Notes under the pieces: model-generated
Told to the model about the DNA's origin: nothing
The model's database searches: none
The model's input: the letters and a program-made list of their open reading frames with translations, nothing else
Made by a program: the position numbers and the translations under genes
Source of the DNA: Micromonospora sp. Llam0
GTDB lineage: Bacteria; Actinomycetota; Actinomycetes; Mycobacteriales; Micromonosporaceae
Reading direction: 5' to 3'
Assembly (NCBI RefSeq): GCF_003751085.1
Contig: NZ_RJJY01000001.1
Span: forward strand, 2,666,001-2,730,000
DNA length: 64,000 nucleotides
Shown: positions 1-12,600 of the stretch, in pieces
Numbering within the stretch: the first letter of the stretch is position 1
How the letters are laid out: each line of letters opens with the position of its first letter

Positions 1-669
1 GTAGTTGAGGATGTGCCGCAGCCCGGTGTCCCGCTCGTCCCGGGAGACGACGTCCGCCTTCAGCGCGACGCTGGCGGCGATCTGCTGCTCGGTGGTCAGG
101 CCGCTCAGATCGCCGGCCCCGATGAAGTGGCACCGGGCGATCTCGCCGAGCCCGTTGCGCCGTTGCCGGTGCGGCAGCGTGCTCAGGTATTCGGTATCGC
201 ACAGGACCGCAGCCGGCTGCCAGTACGCCCCGACGAGGTTCTTGCCGGCCGGCAGGTTGACCGCGGTCTTGCCGCCGACGCTGGCGTCGACCTGGGCGAG
301 CAGCGTGGTCGGGACGTGGATGACCGCGACGCCGCGGTGGTAGAGGGCGGCGGCGAGCCCGGTCACGTCGGTCGTGGTGCCGCCGCCGCACGCGACGACC
401 ACGTCCGCGCGGCCCAGCCCGAAGGCGGCGAACCGCGCGCAGAAATCCTCCACGGTGGCGAGCGTCTTGGCGTGTTCCCCGTCGTGGGCCGGGACCACCG
501 TCGAGGGGACCCCGGGATCCGGCACCCACGGCCGGGGGCGGGCCGAGACCACCACGGCCCGGCGGGCGCCGAGCCGTTCGACGATCCCCGGCAGCAGTTG
601 GCGCACGCCGACGCCGATGACCACTTCGTACGGACGATCGCCGGCGCGCACCTCGACGGTCGTGGGCAT
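1..669 (-). CDS. rifG: 3-dehydroquinate synthase family protein, aminoDHQ synthase-like (partial, C-terminus off the left edge)
   Basis: The first 223 residues of a sugar-phosphate cyclase are present; the gene runs off position 1. Visible family features are the NAD-binding glycine stretch (GGGTTTDVTGLAAALYHRG, about residues 93-111), the following VPTTLLAQVDASVGGKTAVN segment and the GKNLVGAYWQP segment. The metal-ligand region reads GLGEIARCHFIG where ordinary AroB has GLAEVIKYG. In ansamycin clusters this family (RifG) makes 5-deoxy-5-amino-3-dehydroquinate on the way to the AHBA starter, and the location directly behind an AHBA-loading PKS favours that role over primary shikimate metabolism. 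The ATG is preceded by AAGGA at a good distance and lies 25 bp after the PKS 1 stop, so the two are probably co-transcribed. The choice of RifG over AroB rests on context. Confidence 0.85.
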   Translation of the reverse strand, partial: MPTTVEVRAGDRPYEVVIGVGVRQLLPGIVERLGARRAVVVSARPRPWVPDPGVPSTVVPAHDGEHAKTLATVEDFCARFAAFGLGRADVVVACGGGTTTDVTGLAAALYHRGVAVIHVPTTLLAQVDASVGGKTAVNLPAGKNLVGAYWQPAAVLCDTEYLSTLPHRQRRNGLGEIARCHFIGAGDLSGLTTEQQIAASVALKADVVSRDERDTGLRHILNY

Positions 670-694
670 CTCGATCCTTCCGGTCGGCGGAGGT

Positions 695-3600
695 TCAGTG
701 CGAGGTGCCGAGGGCCCGGCGTACCAGGTCGGCGACGTCCATCTCGTCGATGAGGTCGTCCTCGGCCGGCGGGGAGTCCGGTTCGTCGGCCGGGGTGCCC
801 GAGGCCAGGGCGATGAGCGTGTCGAGCACACCGGCCTGAGCGAACCGGTCGAGCGGCACCACGGCGAGCACGCGCCGCAGGGTGGCCTCGTCCGCCTCGG
901 GCGGGGCGGGTTCGCTGAGCAGTTCGTCGCGCAGGTGCCCGACCAGCGCGGCCGGGGTCGGGTAGTCGAAGATCAATGTCGACGGCAGCCGCAGCCCGGT
1001 CGCAGTGTTGAGGCTGTTGCGCAGGTTGACGGCGGCCAGCGAGTCGAATCCGGCGTCCTGGAAAGGCTGCTCGGCGGCCACCGCGTCGCCGCTGCTGTGC
1101 CCGAGCACCGCGGCGGCATGCCCACGCACCAGCCGCAGCAGAATCCGGTCCCGCTCGCCCTCGGGTGCGGCGTGCAGCGAATCCACCAGCGTGCCGTCGG
1201 GTCCCCCGGCCGGCGCGGCGGACTCCTGGGCGGTCAGTGCGACCCGGGCCTCGGGCAGGGAGTCGAACAGCCGGGTCGGCCGCACCGAGGTGAACGCCGG
1301 GATGAACGCCGACCAGTCGACACCGGCCACCGTTACCGTGGTCTCGTCGGCGCCGGTGGCCCGGGCCAGTGATTCCATGGCGAGCGTGATGGTCAGCGGC
1401 AGCACACCCCGGCGGCGCAGCTGGGCGACCGCCGTCTCGTCGGCACCGATGCCGATCTGCTCCAGCACGCCCCACGCGACCGAGGTGGCGCGCAGGCCCC
1501 GCGCACGGCGGGCTTCCACGAGCGCGTCGAGGGTGGCGTTGGCGGCCGCGGACAGGCCCTGGCCGCCGCCACCCCAGACCCCGGCGATCGAGGTGAACGC
1601 GACGAACGCGTCGAGCGGGACGCCGGCCAGCGCTTCGTCCAGCCACACGGCCGGATCCACCTTGGCCGCGAACATCCGGGCCACCTCGGCCTCGCTCGTA
1701 TCGGCGACGGCGCCGTTCCACCACTGGTCGGCCGCGTGCACCACGGCGGTGAGCGGCAGATCCGCCGAGACCGACACCAGCCGCAGGATCTCGTCCCGGT
1801 CGCCACCGTCGCAGACCTCGACCGGGACGCCGGTCCCGGCCAGGTCGGCGCGCAACTGCTCGGCGGCGTCGAGCGGGTCGCCGCCGCCGGTGGTGGTGGT
1901 GACGACTAGCCGCTGCGCACCGGCGTCGGCGAGCCAGCGGCAGGCGTACCGGCCCAGGCCGTCGTCGCCGCCGGTGACCAGCACGGTTCCGCGCGGCTGC
2001 CAGCCGTCGGAGGCCGAGACCGGGGCGGCGGCGCGCACGAGCCGCCGGGCGTACGTGCCGGAGCGCCGGACCGCGATCTGGTCCTCCCCGGAGGCGCCGG
2101 TCAGCGCGGCGAGCACCCGCGGGACCGTACGCCGATCGTCCGCACCGGGCAGGTCGACCAGGCCGCCCCACCGGTCGGGGTGTTCCAGCGCCACGACCAT
2201 CCCGAGACCCCACAGCGCGGCCTGGTGCGGCGCGGTGACCGCGTCCCGGATGCCGACGTCCACCGCACCGCGGGTCAGCATCCACAGTGGTGCCGTGAGG
2301 CCGGCGTCGCCGAGCGCCTTGACGAGGTTCACCGCCGGGGCGACCGGTTCGGTCCCGCCCCCGAGCGCGAGCAGCGACAGAACCCCGGCGAACTCCCGGT
2401 CGTCGCCGATGGCCGGGGCGGTCCCGTCGTCCGAGCGTACGGTCACAGTGTTGAGGCCTTGGGCAGTGAGTTCCGCGACGAACCCGTCGACCACATCGCC
2501 GGTGGGGGCGACCACGAGCCAGCGTCCGGCCGGCACCCCCGCCGCGTCGTTGTCGAACTGCTGCCAGGACGCCCGGTAGCGGAGCCCCTCGATCGCGGTG
2601 GCGGACTCCCGCCGCGCCCGCCACCGGGCCAGCAGCGGCAGCACCCGGCCGAGGCTCTCGAGATCGGTGGGGTCGCCGGCGCCGAGCACCTCGGCCAGGG
2701 CCCGCGGATCCGCGTCGCGCACCGCCGCCCACACCTCGGCGGCGTCGTCCGCGGCGGTGACCTCGTCGCCACCGGCGGGCTCCCGCAGCCAGTACGCCTG
2801 CCGGTCGAACGCGTACACCGGCAGATCCACCCAGCCGTCCGCGGCGGGCAGCACGGCCGGCCAGCGCGGCGTGATCCCGGCGACGCTCAGTTCGGCGATC
2901 GAGGTGATCAGCCGCCGCATCCCGCCGTCGTCGCGCCGCAGCGACCCGGTGGCCGACACGTTCCGCCCGGCCGCCTCGGCACACTCGGTCACCGGCTGGA
3001 CGAGGACCGGGTGCGGGCTCATCTCGACGAAGAAGCCGAAGCCCTCCTCGACGAGCGCGGTGACCGCCGGTCCGAAGTTCACCCGGCCGCGCAGATTGCG
3101 GTACCAGTAGTCGCCGTCGAGTTCACCGGCGTCGCGGATCCAGTCGCCGGTGAGCGTCGACCGCATCGGGATCGCGGGGGCCTGGGAGCGCACGTCGCCG
3201 AACGCCTCGGCGAGCGCGTCCCGCACCGCTTCCACGTGCCGGGTGTGCGAGGCGTAGTCGACGGCGACCCGGCGGACGCGGACGCCGTCGGCGGTCATCC
3301 GTTCCAGCGCGGAGTCCAGCTGTTCGGGCTCCCCGGCGATAACCACCGACGCCGGGCTGTTCACCACGGCGACCTCCACCGAGTCCGCCCACGGCAGCAG
3401 GCGCTCACCGGCCTCCGCCTTGGTCAGGACCGCCGACGCCATCCCGCCGCCCCCGGCCAGCTTGGCCGCGATGACCCGGCTGCGCAGGGCGACCACCCGG
3501 GCCGCGTCGTCCAGCGACAGCGCCCCGGCCACGCAGGCCGCGGCGATCTCGCCCTGGGAGTGACCGATCACCGCGTCCGGCACCACACCGGCCGAGGACC

Positions 3601-6600
3601 ACACCGCAGCCAGGCTCACCATCACGGTGAACGTGGCGACCTGCACCACGTCGACGCGCTCGAGCATGGCCGGTTCGGCGTCGCCGCGCAGCACTTCGAG
3701 CAACGGCCAGTCGAGCCACGGCTGGAAGGCCCGCACGCAGTCGGCGACCCGGGCGGCGAAGACCGGCGACTCCGCGAGCAGGCCCCGGCCCATCCCCGCC
3801 CACTGCGCACCCTGGCCGGGGAACACCCAGGCCAACTTGCCGGCGCCCGCGGTACCCGAGACCAGCCGGGGATCACATTCGCCCCGGGCCAGGGCGTGCA
3901 GGGCGGGCAGCGCCTCGCCGGCCGTGCCGGTGACGACGACGGCCCGTTCGCCGAGCACCGCGCGGCGGGTGGCGAGCGCGGCCGCGACCGGTGCCAGCGG
4001 CACGTCCGGGTCCGCGGTCAGCATCGCCGCCAGGCAGGTGGCCTGGGCCGTCAGGGACGCCGGGGTTTTCGCGCTGAGCGTGAGGGCGACGACGCCGGGT
4101 CCGCCGGTCGGGGCCGGGTCCTCGCCGGGGGCTTCCTCGATCACGAGGTGGGCGTTGGTTCCGCTCGCCCCGAAGGAGGAGATGCCCGCGCGGCGGGGTT
4201 TGCCGGGCGTACGCGGCCAGTCCCGCTCCTCGGCGAGCACGCGTACCGTCCCGGCCGACCAGTCGACCTGGGAGGTCGGCTCCCCGGTGTGCAGCGACGC
4301 CGGGAGTACCCCGTGCCGCAGCGCCTCCACCATCTTGATGACCCCGGCCACGCCGGCCGCCGCCTGGGTGTGGCCGATGTTCGACTTCAGCGACCCCAGC
4401 CACAGCGGGCGATCCGGATCCCGGCCCTTGCCGTACGTGGCCATCAGCGCCTGGATCTCGATCGGGTCGCCGAGGACCGTGCCGGTGCCGTGTCCCTCCA
4501 CCACGTCCACGTCGGCGGCGGCCAGCCCGGCCTCGGCCAGTGCCCGCCGGATGACGCGCTGCTGGGCCGGGCCGCTGGGGGCGGTGAGCCCGTTCGAGGC
4601 GCCGTCCTGGTTGACGGCACTGCCGCGCAGCACGGCCAGCACCCGATGGCCGTTGCGGCGGGCGTCCGACAGCCGTTCCAGAACCACCATCCCGGCGCCC
4701 TCGGCCCAGCCGGTGCCGTCCGCGTCCGACGAGTACGACTTGCAACGACCGTCCGCCGATAGCCCGCGCTGACGGGAGAATTCCAGGAACGCGTCGGGGC
4801 TCGCCATCACGGTCGCCCCGCCGGCCAGCGCCATCGAGCACTCGCCACCCCGCAGCGCCCGTGCGGCCAGATGGATCGCCACCAGCGACGACGAGCACGC
4901 CGTGTCGACGGTCACCGCCGGGCCCTCGAAGCCGAACACGTACGACACCCGGCCGGACGCCACGCTGGCGGCCGTCCCGGTCATCACGTAGCCCTGCACG
5001 TCCTCGGGCACCTGCCGCAGCCGGGTCACGTAATCGTGGTGCACGATGCCGGTGTAGACCCCGACGTCCCGGCCGCGCAGCGACAGCGGGTCGATCCCGG
5101 CGCGTTCGAACGCCTCCCACGATGTCTCCAGCAACAGCCGCTGCTGCGGGTCCATGGCCAGTGCTTCCCGTGGCGAGATCCCGAAGAGGGCGGCGTCGAA
5201 CCGGTCGGCGTCGTGCAGGAAGCCGCCCGCGCGGGTATACAAGGTGCCGGGATGGGCGGGGTCCGGGTGGTAGAGCCGGTCGACGTCCCAGTCCCGGTCG
5301 GCCGGGAACCCGGTGATGGCGTCACGCCGCTCGGCGACCAGTGACCACAGTGCTTCCGGGCTGTCCGCCCCGCCCGGGAACCGGCCGCTCGTCGCGATGA
5401 TGGCGATCGGCTCGTCGGCGCCGGGGATCACGGGAACGCCGGATCCGGCGTCGGCGTCGGCTTCCGCATCGCCGCGCAGGGCGGTGCCCAGGTGGGCGGC
5501 GAGGGCTTCGGTGGTCGGGTGGTCGAAGGCGATGGTGACCGGCATCTCGACGCCGGTGAGGTCGCGCAGGCGGTTGCGCAGCCGGACGGCACCCAGCGAG
5601 TCGAGGCCCAGATCCTTGAAGGACATCCGCTCGTCGAGGACGGTGTCCGGGCGGTGGCCGAGGGCGACCAGGGCACTCTCCCGGACGAGATCGGTCAGAT
5701 CGGTGAGGCCGCGAACGGCTGCCGGGGTGACCGGGGCGGTGACCGGGAGCGGCGCGGGCTCGTCCGGCTGGGCGCCGATCCAGAAGCGCTGGTGCTCGAA
5801 GGCGTACGTGGGCAGTTCGGTACCGAGCGGCGCCCGGCCGGAGCGACCGAGGATGGCGGGCCAGTCGGCGCCGATTCCGCGTACGTGCAGGCCCGCGACG
5901 GCGGTACGGACGGCGAGCGTCTCGTCCGGGCCGGACGGCAGCAGGGGCAGGCAGGCGTCCGCCGGCAGGCCCGGTGCCTCGAGCAGCATGCCAGTGAGCG
6001 CATTGCCCGGTCCCGCCTCGAGGAACGTCGTGGCGCCCTCGGCCCGCAGGACGGCCACCGCGTCGCCGAACCGGACGGCGTGCCGCAGCTGCCGCACCCA
6101 GTAGCCGGCGGTGCTCATCTCCCCGCCGGCGTCGAGCCGCCCGGTCAGGGTGGACACGATCGGCACGGTGGCGGGCCGGTAGGTCAGGCCCGCGGCGACC
6201 GCCCCGAACTCGTCGAGCACCGGATCCATCAGCGCCGAGTGGAACGCGTGGCTGACGCTCAGCCGGCGCGTCTTGTGGCCGTCGCGGTGCAGCCGGTCGG
6301 CGATCGCGTCGACCGCCGCCTGCTCGCCGGCGAGCACCAGCGAGTCGTGGCTGTTCACGGCGGCCACGCCGACGCTGCCCGGCGCGTCCCGCAACAGGGC
6401 GGCGACCTGCTCCGGAGTCGCCCGGACGGCGGTCATCGCCCCGCCGGCGGGCAGGGCGTCCATGAGCCGGGCCCGCGCCGCCACCAGCCGGGCGGCCTGG
6501 CTCAGGTCGAGGATCCCGGCCACGTGCGCCGCGGCGATCTCCCCGATCGAATGCCCGGCGAGCAGCGCGGGCCGGATGCCCCACGCGACGAGCAGCCGGT

Positions 6601-9600
6601 GCAGCGCGGTCTCCAAGGCGAACAGCGCGGGCTGGGTGTAGAGCGTACGGTCAAGCAACGCCGCGCCGGGTGTGCCGGGCGCCGCGGCCAGAACCTCGGC
6701 CAGCGGGCGTGGCCAGTGACCGCCGAGGTGCCGTTCGAGCTCGGCGATCGCCGCCGTGAAGGCTTCCCGGAACACCGGTTCGCCGCGGCCGAGTTCGGCG
6801 CCCATGCCGGCCCGCTGGCTGCCCTGCCCGGTGAACACCACGGCGAGGCTGCCCTCCACGGTGGTTCCGGTGACCGCAGCGGCGCCGGGCGTACCGCGTT
6901 CGAGGTCGCGCAGTTCCGCGGTCAGGTGCTCGCGATCGGTCGCCAGGATCACCGCCCGCCGACCGAGGTGGGCGCGGGCGGTCGCGAGGGCGTGGGCGAC
7001 GTCGCCCGGACGGGTGTCCGGGGCCGCGGCGAGGAAATCGGCGATCCGCGCGGCCTGGCCGGGGAGTCCCGACACGGTACGCGCCGACAGGAGCACGGGC
7101 ACGACGGCCGGTTCGGGCATTTGCTCCGGCGCGGGCTCCGGTGCCGGTCCGGCTTCGAGGATCACGTGGGCGTTGGTGCCGCCGATGCCGAACGACGACA
7201 CACCGGCGCGGCGGGGACGTCCGGCGTCCGGCCAGTCGCGGGGTTCGGTGAGCAGGCGTACGGTCCCGGCCGACCAGTCGATGTGCGACGACGGGCGGTC
7301 GACGTGCAGGGTGGCGGGCAGCGTGCCGTGCCGCATCGCCATCACCATCTTGATGACCCCGGCCGCACCCGCCGCCGCCTGGGTGTGACCGAGGTTCGAC
7401 TTGACCGACCCCAGCCACAGCGGCCGCTCGGGGTCGCGGTCCCGGCCGTACGTCTCGATCAGTGCCTGGGCCTCGATCGGGTCGCCAAGAGTGGTTCCAG
7501 TGCCGTGTGCCTCGACGGCATCCACATCGGACGGACCGAGGCCCGCTCCGGCGAGGGCGGTGGTGATGACCCGTTGCTGGGCGGGCCCGCTCGGCGCGGT
7601 CAGGCCGTTCGACGCGCCGTCGGAGTTCACCGCCGACCCCCGGACAACGGCCAGCACCTGATGGCCGTTTCGGCGGGCGTCGGAGAGCCGCTCGACCAGC
7701 AGCAGGCCGGCGCCCTCGGACCAGCCGGTGCCGTCGGCCGCGTCGGCGAACGACTTGCACCGCCCGTCCGGGGCCAGGCCGCGCTGGCGGGAGAACTCGA
7801 CGAACGTCTCGACCGTGCCGATGACCGTCACGCCACCGGCCAGCGCCAGCGAGCACTCCCCCTGCTGCAGCGCGCGCACGGCCAGGTGCAGGGCTACCAG
7901 CGAGGACGAGCACGCCGTGTCGACGGTGATCGCCGGGCCCTCGAAGCCGTAGTGGTACGCGATCCGGCCCGAGACGACGCTGCCGGAGTTGCCGGTGAGG
8001 CGGAAGCCCTCGGCACCGGTCGACCGGTGCGCCCGCATGCTGTAGTCGTGGCTGTTGACGCCCGCGAACACGCCGACGTCGCGGCCGTTCAGGCCGGCCG
8101 GGTCGATGCCCGCGCGTTCGAGCAGTTCCCAGGAGGTCTCCAGCAGGATGCGCTGCTGCGGATCCATGGCGAGCGCCTCGTTCGGCGAGATGCCGAAGAA
8201 CGCAGCGTCGAAACCGGGGGCGTCGTCCAGGAAGGCACCGTGGCGAACGTACGTCGTACCGAAGTGGTCGGGGTCGGGGTGGAACAGACCGTCGGCCGGC
8301 CACCCCCGGTCGTCCGGGAAGCCGGTGACCGCGTCGGCGCCGTCGAGCACCAGCCGCCACAGGTCCTCGGGACTGTTGATCCCGGCCGGGAACCGGCAGG
8401 CCATGGCCACGATGGCGATCGGTTCGTCGGGGGCGGCCGGGGCGGCGCTCGGCGTGGTGTCGCGCCCGGTCAGCCGGTCCCGCAGGTACCCGGCCAGAGC
8501 GAGCGGACGCGGATAGTCGAACGCCACCGTGGCCCCGAGTTTGAGGCCGGTCTCGGCGGCGAGCCGGTTGCGCAACTCGATGGCGGTCAGCGAGTCGAGG
8601 CCGGTCTCCCGGAACGGCCGGTCGGCGGGCACCGACTCCGGGCCGTCGTGACCGAGGACCTCGGCCGTGTGCCGCCGCACCATTCGCAGGAGGGCGCCGG
8701 CCTCGTCCAGGCCTGCTGGCGGCTCGGCGGCCTCTCCTTTCCGCGCCAGCGGGCGGCTCGGCGGCACGAGGGCCGACAGCAGCGGCTTCTCTCGCACGCC
8801 GGCCAGGTCGAACCGGGTGGCGACGACGTCCGGTGGGGTGTCCCCGAGCAGCGCGGCGTCGAGCAGGGCCATGCCGTCGGCGGTGGAGAGGCCCAGCATG
8901 CCGCCGCGCCGGGTGCGGGAGTGGTCAGCGTCGCCCAGGTGCCGGGTCAGGCCGCCCGCCTCGGTCCAGAAGCCCCAGGCCACCGAGACCGCAGGGAGGC
9001 CGAGGCGGCGGCGTTCCCGGGCGAGGGCGTCGAGGCCGGCGTTGGCCGCCGCGTAGTTCGCCTGCCCCGGGTTGCCGAGCACACCAGCCGCCGAGGAGTA
9101 GAGCACGAACGCCGCGAGGTCGTGGCCGAGGGTCAACTCGTGCAGGTGCCGGGCCGCGTCCAGCTTGGGACGCAGCACGGTGTCGAGGCGATCAGCATCG
9201 AGCGTGGTGACGACGCCGTCGTCGAGGACCCCGGCGGAGTGCACGACGGCGGTCAGCGGGGCGGTGTCCGGGATGCCGGCCAGCAGCTCCCGGACCTGCT
9301 CGCGGTCGCCGACGTCGCACCGGGCAACCGTGACGGTGGCGCCGAGGGCGGCCAGTTCGTCGCGCAGCGTCCCGGCGGTGGGGGTGAGGCCACTACGCGA
9401 GGCGAGAAGCAGATGACGTACGCCGTACCGGGCCACCAGATGCCGGGCGGTGATCGCGCCGAGCAGCCCGGTGCCGCCGGTGATCAGGACGGTGCCGTCC
9501 GGGTCGAGCGGCCGCGCCGTGCGGGTGCCGCCCCGGGGTGTGCGGACCAGCCGGGGTACCTGCGCCCTTCCCTCGCGTACGCGGATCTGGGGTTCCCCGG

Positions 9601-12600
9601 TTGCCAGGGCATCGCCTTCCCGGCCGCGGGACTGCTCGTCGGTGGCGACCAGCACGATGCGGCCGGGGTGTTCCGACTGCGCCGAACGCACCAGCCCCCA
9701 CACCGCGGAGGTGGCGACGTCGTCACTGTCGGAGGTGCGCACGACCAGCCGGCCGTCCGTCGCGTCGGGGCCGGTCAGCCAGGTTCGCAGGGTGGTGAGA
9801 ACCTCGGCCAGAACCGTCCGGGGATCGTCGCCGGCGGGCACCTCGTAGTGGCGCGTACCAGGGATCGGGGCCGCCACCGGGGGCAACTCGATGTCGGTCC
9901 AGGCGGCGTGGAAGAGCGGGGGCCCGGCCGTGGGGGCCGTCGGCTCCGGTCCGGTCGTGACCGCCGCCGACAGCACGGGAGCCCCGGCCGGATCGGTGAG
10001 CAGCAGCCGGCGGCCATCCCCGTGAACCGTCAGCGCGGTGGCGCCGGTGGCGTGCAGAGCCACGCCGGTCCAGGTCAGCGGAGTCGTGCCGGGTTCGATG
10101 AGGGCGCGTACGGCCGCGTCGAGCAGTGCCGGGTGCAGTCCGTACCCGGCCGGTTCCCCGTCCAGCTCCACCTCACCGGCCTCGGGAAGGGACGGCGGGA
10201 CGGGCTCGGCGGCGGCCGGGGTGAGCAGGCCGTGGGCGTGCCGGGTCCAGGGTTCGCCGGTCACCGGTCCGGCGGCGCGGGCCCAGATTTCGACGGTACG
10301 GTCGCCGTTCGGTCCGGGGCCGCCCACAGTCATCTGGACGTCGAGGGCGCCGTGCTCGGGAAGGACCATCGGCGTACCGGTGGCGAGGTCGGCGATGACC
10401 GGCGTTCCGGTCCGGTCCCCGGCATGGATCACCACGTCGAGCAGGGCCGAGGCGAGCAGCACGGTGGCGCCGTCCTCGCGGCGGGCGGTGATCCACGGGA
10501 ACGACGACGCCGACCACCGTGCGACGGCCACCAACCCGCCGTCGCCGGACCAGTCCTCGCCCGGACGACCCTCGCCCGGACGGTCCAGGAGGGCGCCGAG
10601 CAGGGGGTGCCCGGGTTCGGTCAGGCCCAGGGGTCCGGCGCCGGGGCGGGTGGCGGTGGCCGGAAGCCAGTAGGCGCTGTGGTCGAAGGCGTACGGCGGC
10701 AACTCGGCCCGTCCCCGGGCGGGCGGCGACACGGCGGCCCAGTCCACGGCGATTCCCGTGACGAACAGGCGGCCCATCGAGGCCCCGAGACGCCGGAGTC
10801 CACCCTCACCGCGGCGCAGGGATTCGGTGACCACCACTTCGGCGCCGGCCGCCTCGGCGATCTCGGTCACCGGCTGCACGAGAACGGGATGGGCACTGGC
10901 CTCGATGAACGAGGTATGACCCCGGTCGATGAGGGCGGCGACGGCCGGGGCGAAACGCACCGGGTGACGCAGGTTGCGTACCCAGTAGTCGCCGTCGAGC
11001 TCACCCGCTTCGGTGATCCACTCGCCGGTGACCGTGGAGAGCAGCGGAATCCGGGGTGGCTCGGCGCGTACATCGGCCAGAGCGGCACCGAGCTCTCCGG
11101 CGATCAGCTCGACCTGGGCGGTGTGCGAGGCGTAGTCCACGGCGACACGGCGCACGCGCACCCCGTCGCCCTCCCACGCGGTCAGAACCTCCTCCAGCGC
11201 GGCCGGCGGCCCCGCGACGACCACCGACCCGGGACTGTTGACCGCGGCGATCGACACCCGGTCCCGGCCGGCAAGCCGCCCGGCGGCCTCCGCCTCGCTG
11301 AGCGCCACCGATGCCATGGCGCCGCCGCCCGCGAGTACGTCGCGGATGAGGGTTGCCCGGACGGCCACGACCCGCGCCGCGTCGGGCAGGGACAGGGCGC
11401 CCGCCACGTACGCGGCGGCGATCTCCCCCTGGGAATGGCCCACCACCGCCGACGGCTCGACGCCGGCCGACCGCCACACGGCCGCGAGCCCGGTCATCAT
11501 CACGAAGGAGGCGATCTGGACGACGTCCACCCGCCCGGCGACGTCCTCGGGCCGCTCACCCAGCAACGCCCCGGTCAGCGGGAAGTCCGCGTACGGCTCG
11601 ACGACGGCCGCGCAGGCCCGTACGTGCGCGGCGAAGACCGGTGAGGCGTCGAGCAGGTCGCGGCCCATCCCGGACCATTGCGCGCCCTGCCCCGGGAAGA
11701 CGAAGACCACCGGGCCCGGACGAACGGATCCTACGATGATCCCGGACCCGCCGCGGCCCTGTTCGACGGTACGCAGCAACCTGACCGCCTCAGCGCCGGA
11801 CTCCGCCACGACCACCGCGCGCTCGTCGAACGACGCCCGCGAGCGAAGGGCGGCCGCCACGTCCGCCAAGGTGTCGTTCCCGGCCTCGACGAACGCCGCG
11901 AGCCGGCCCGCACTCGCGGCGAGGGCCGCCGGCGTCCTGGCCGACAGGGCAAGCGCGACAACGGGGGCGATGGCTTGCGGTGCTTCGTCGGGCGCCTGCG
12001 GCGCCGGATCGCCGGGCGCCTCCTCCAGGATGAGATGCGCGTTCGTGCCGCTCACGCCGAACGACGACACCCCGGCGCGGCGGGGCCGCCCGGTCCGCAG
12101 CCAGGGCCGGGCCTCGGTGATCAGCCGGACGGCACCGGCCGACCAGTCGACACGTGACGACGGGCTGGTCGCGTGCAGCGTCGGCGGGAGTACGCCGTGC
12201 CGCAGCGCCTGCACCATCTTGATGACCCCGGCCACGCCGGCCGCCGCCTGGGTGTGGCCGATGTTCGACTTCAGCGAGCCCAGCCAGAGGGGCCGATCCG
12301 GAGCCCGTTCCTGACCGTACGTGGCAAGCAGCGCCTCGGCCTCGATCGGATCCCCGAGCACGGTGCCGGTGCCATGCCCCTCCACCACGTCCACGTCGGT
12401 GACGCCCAGCCCGGTTCCGGCCAGCGCCCGCCGGATGACGCGCTGCTGGGCGACACCGCTGGGGGCGGTCAGCCCGTTCGAGGCGCCGTCCTGGTTGATC
12501 GCCGACCCGCGCAGGACGGCGAGCACCCGGTGACCGCGGGCCCGGGCCACCGACAGCGGCTCCAGGACGACGACTCCGGCGCCCTCCGCCCAGCCCGTAC

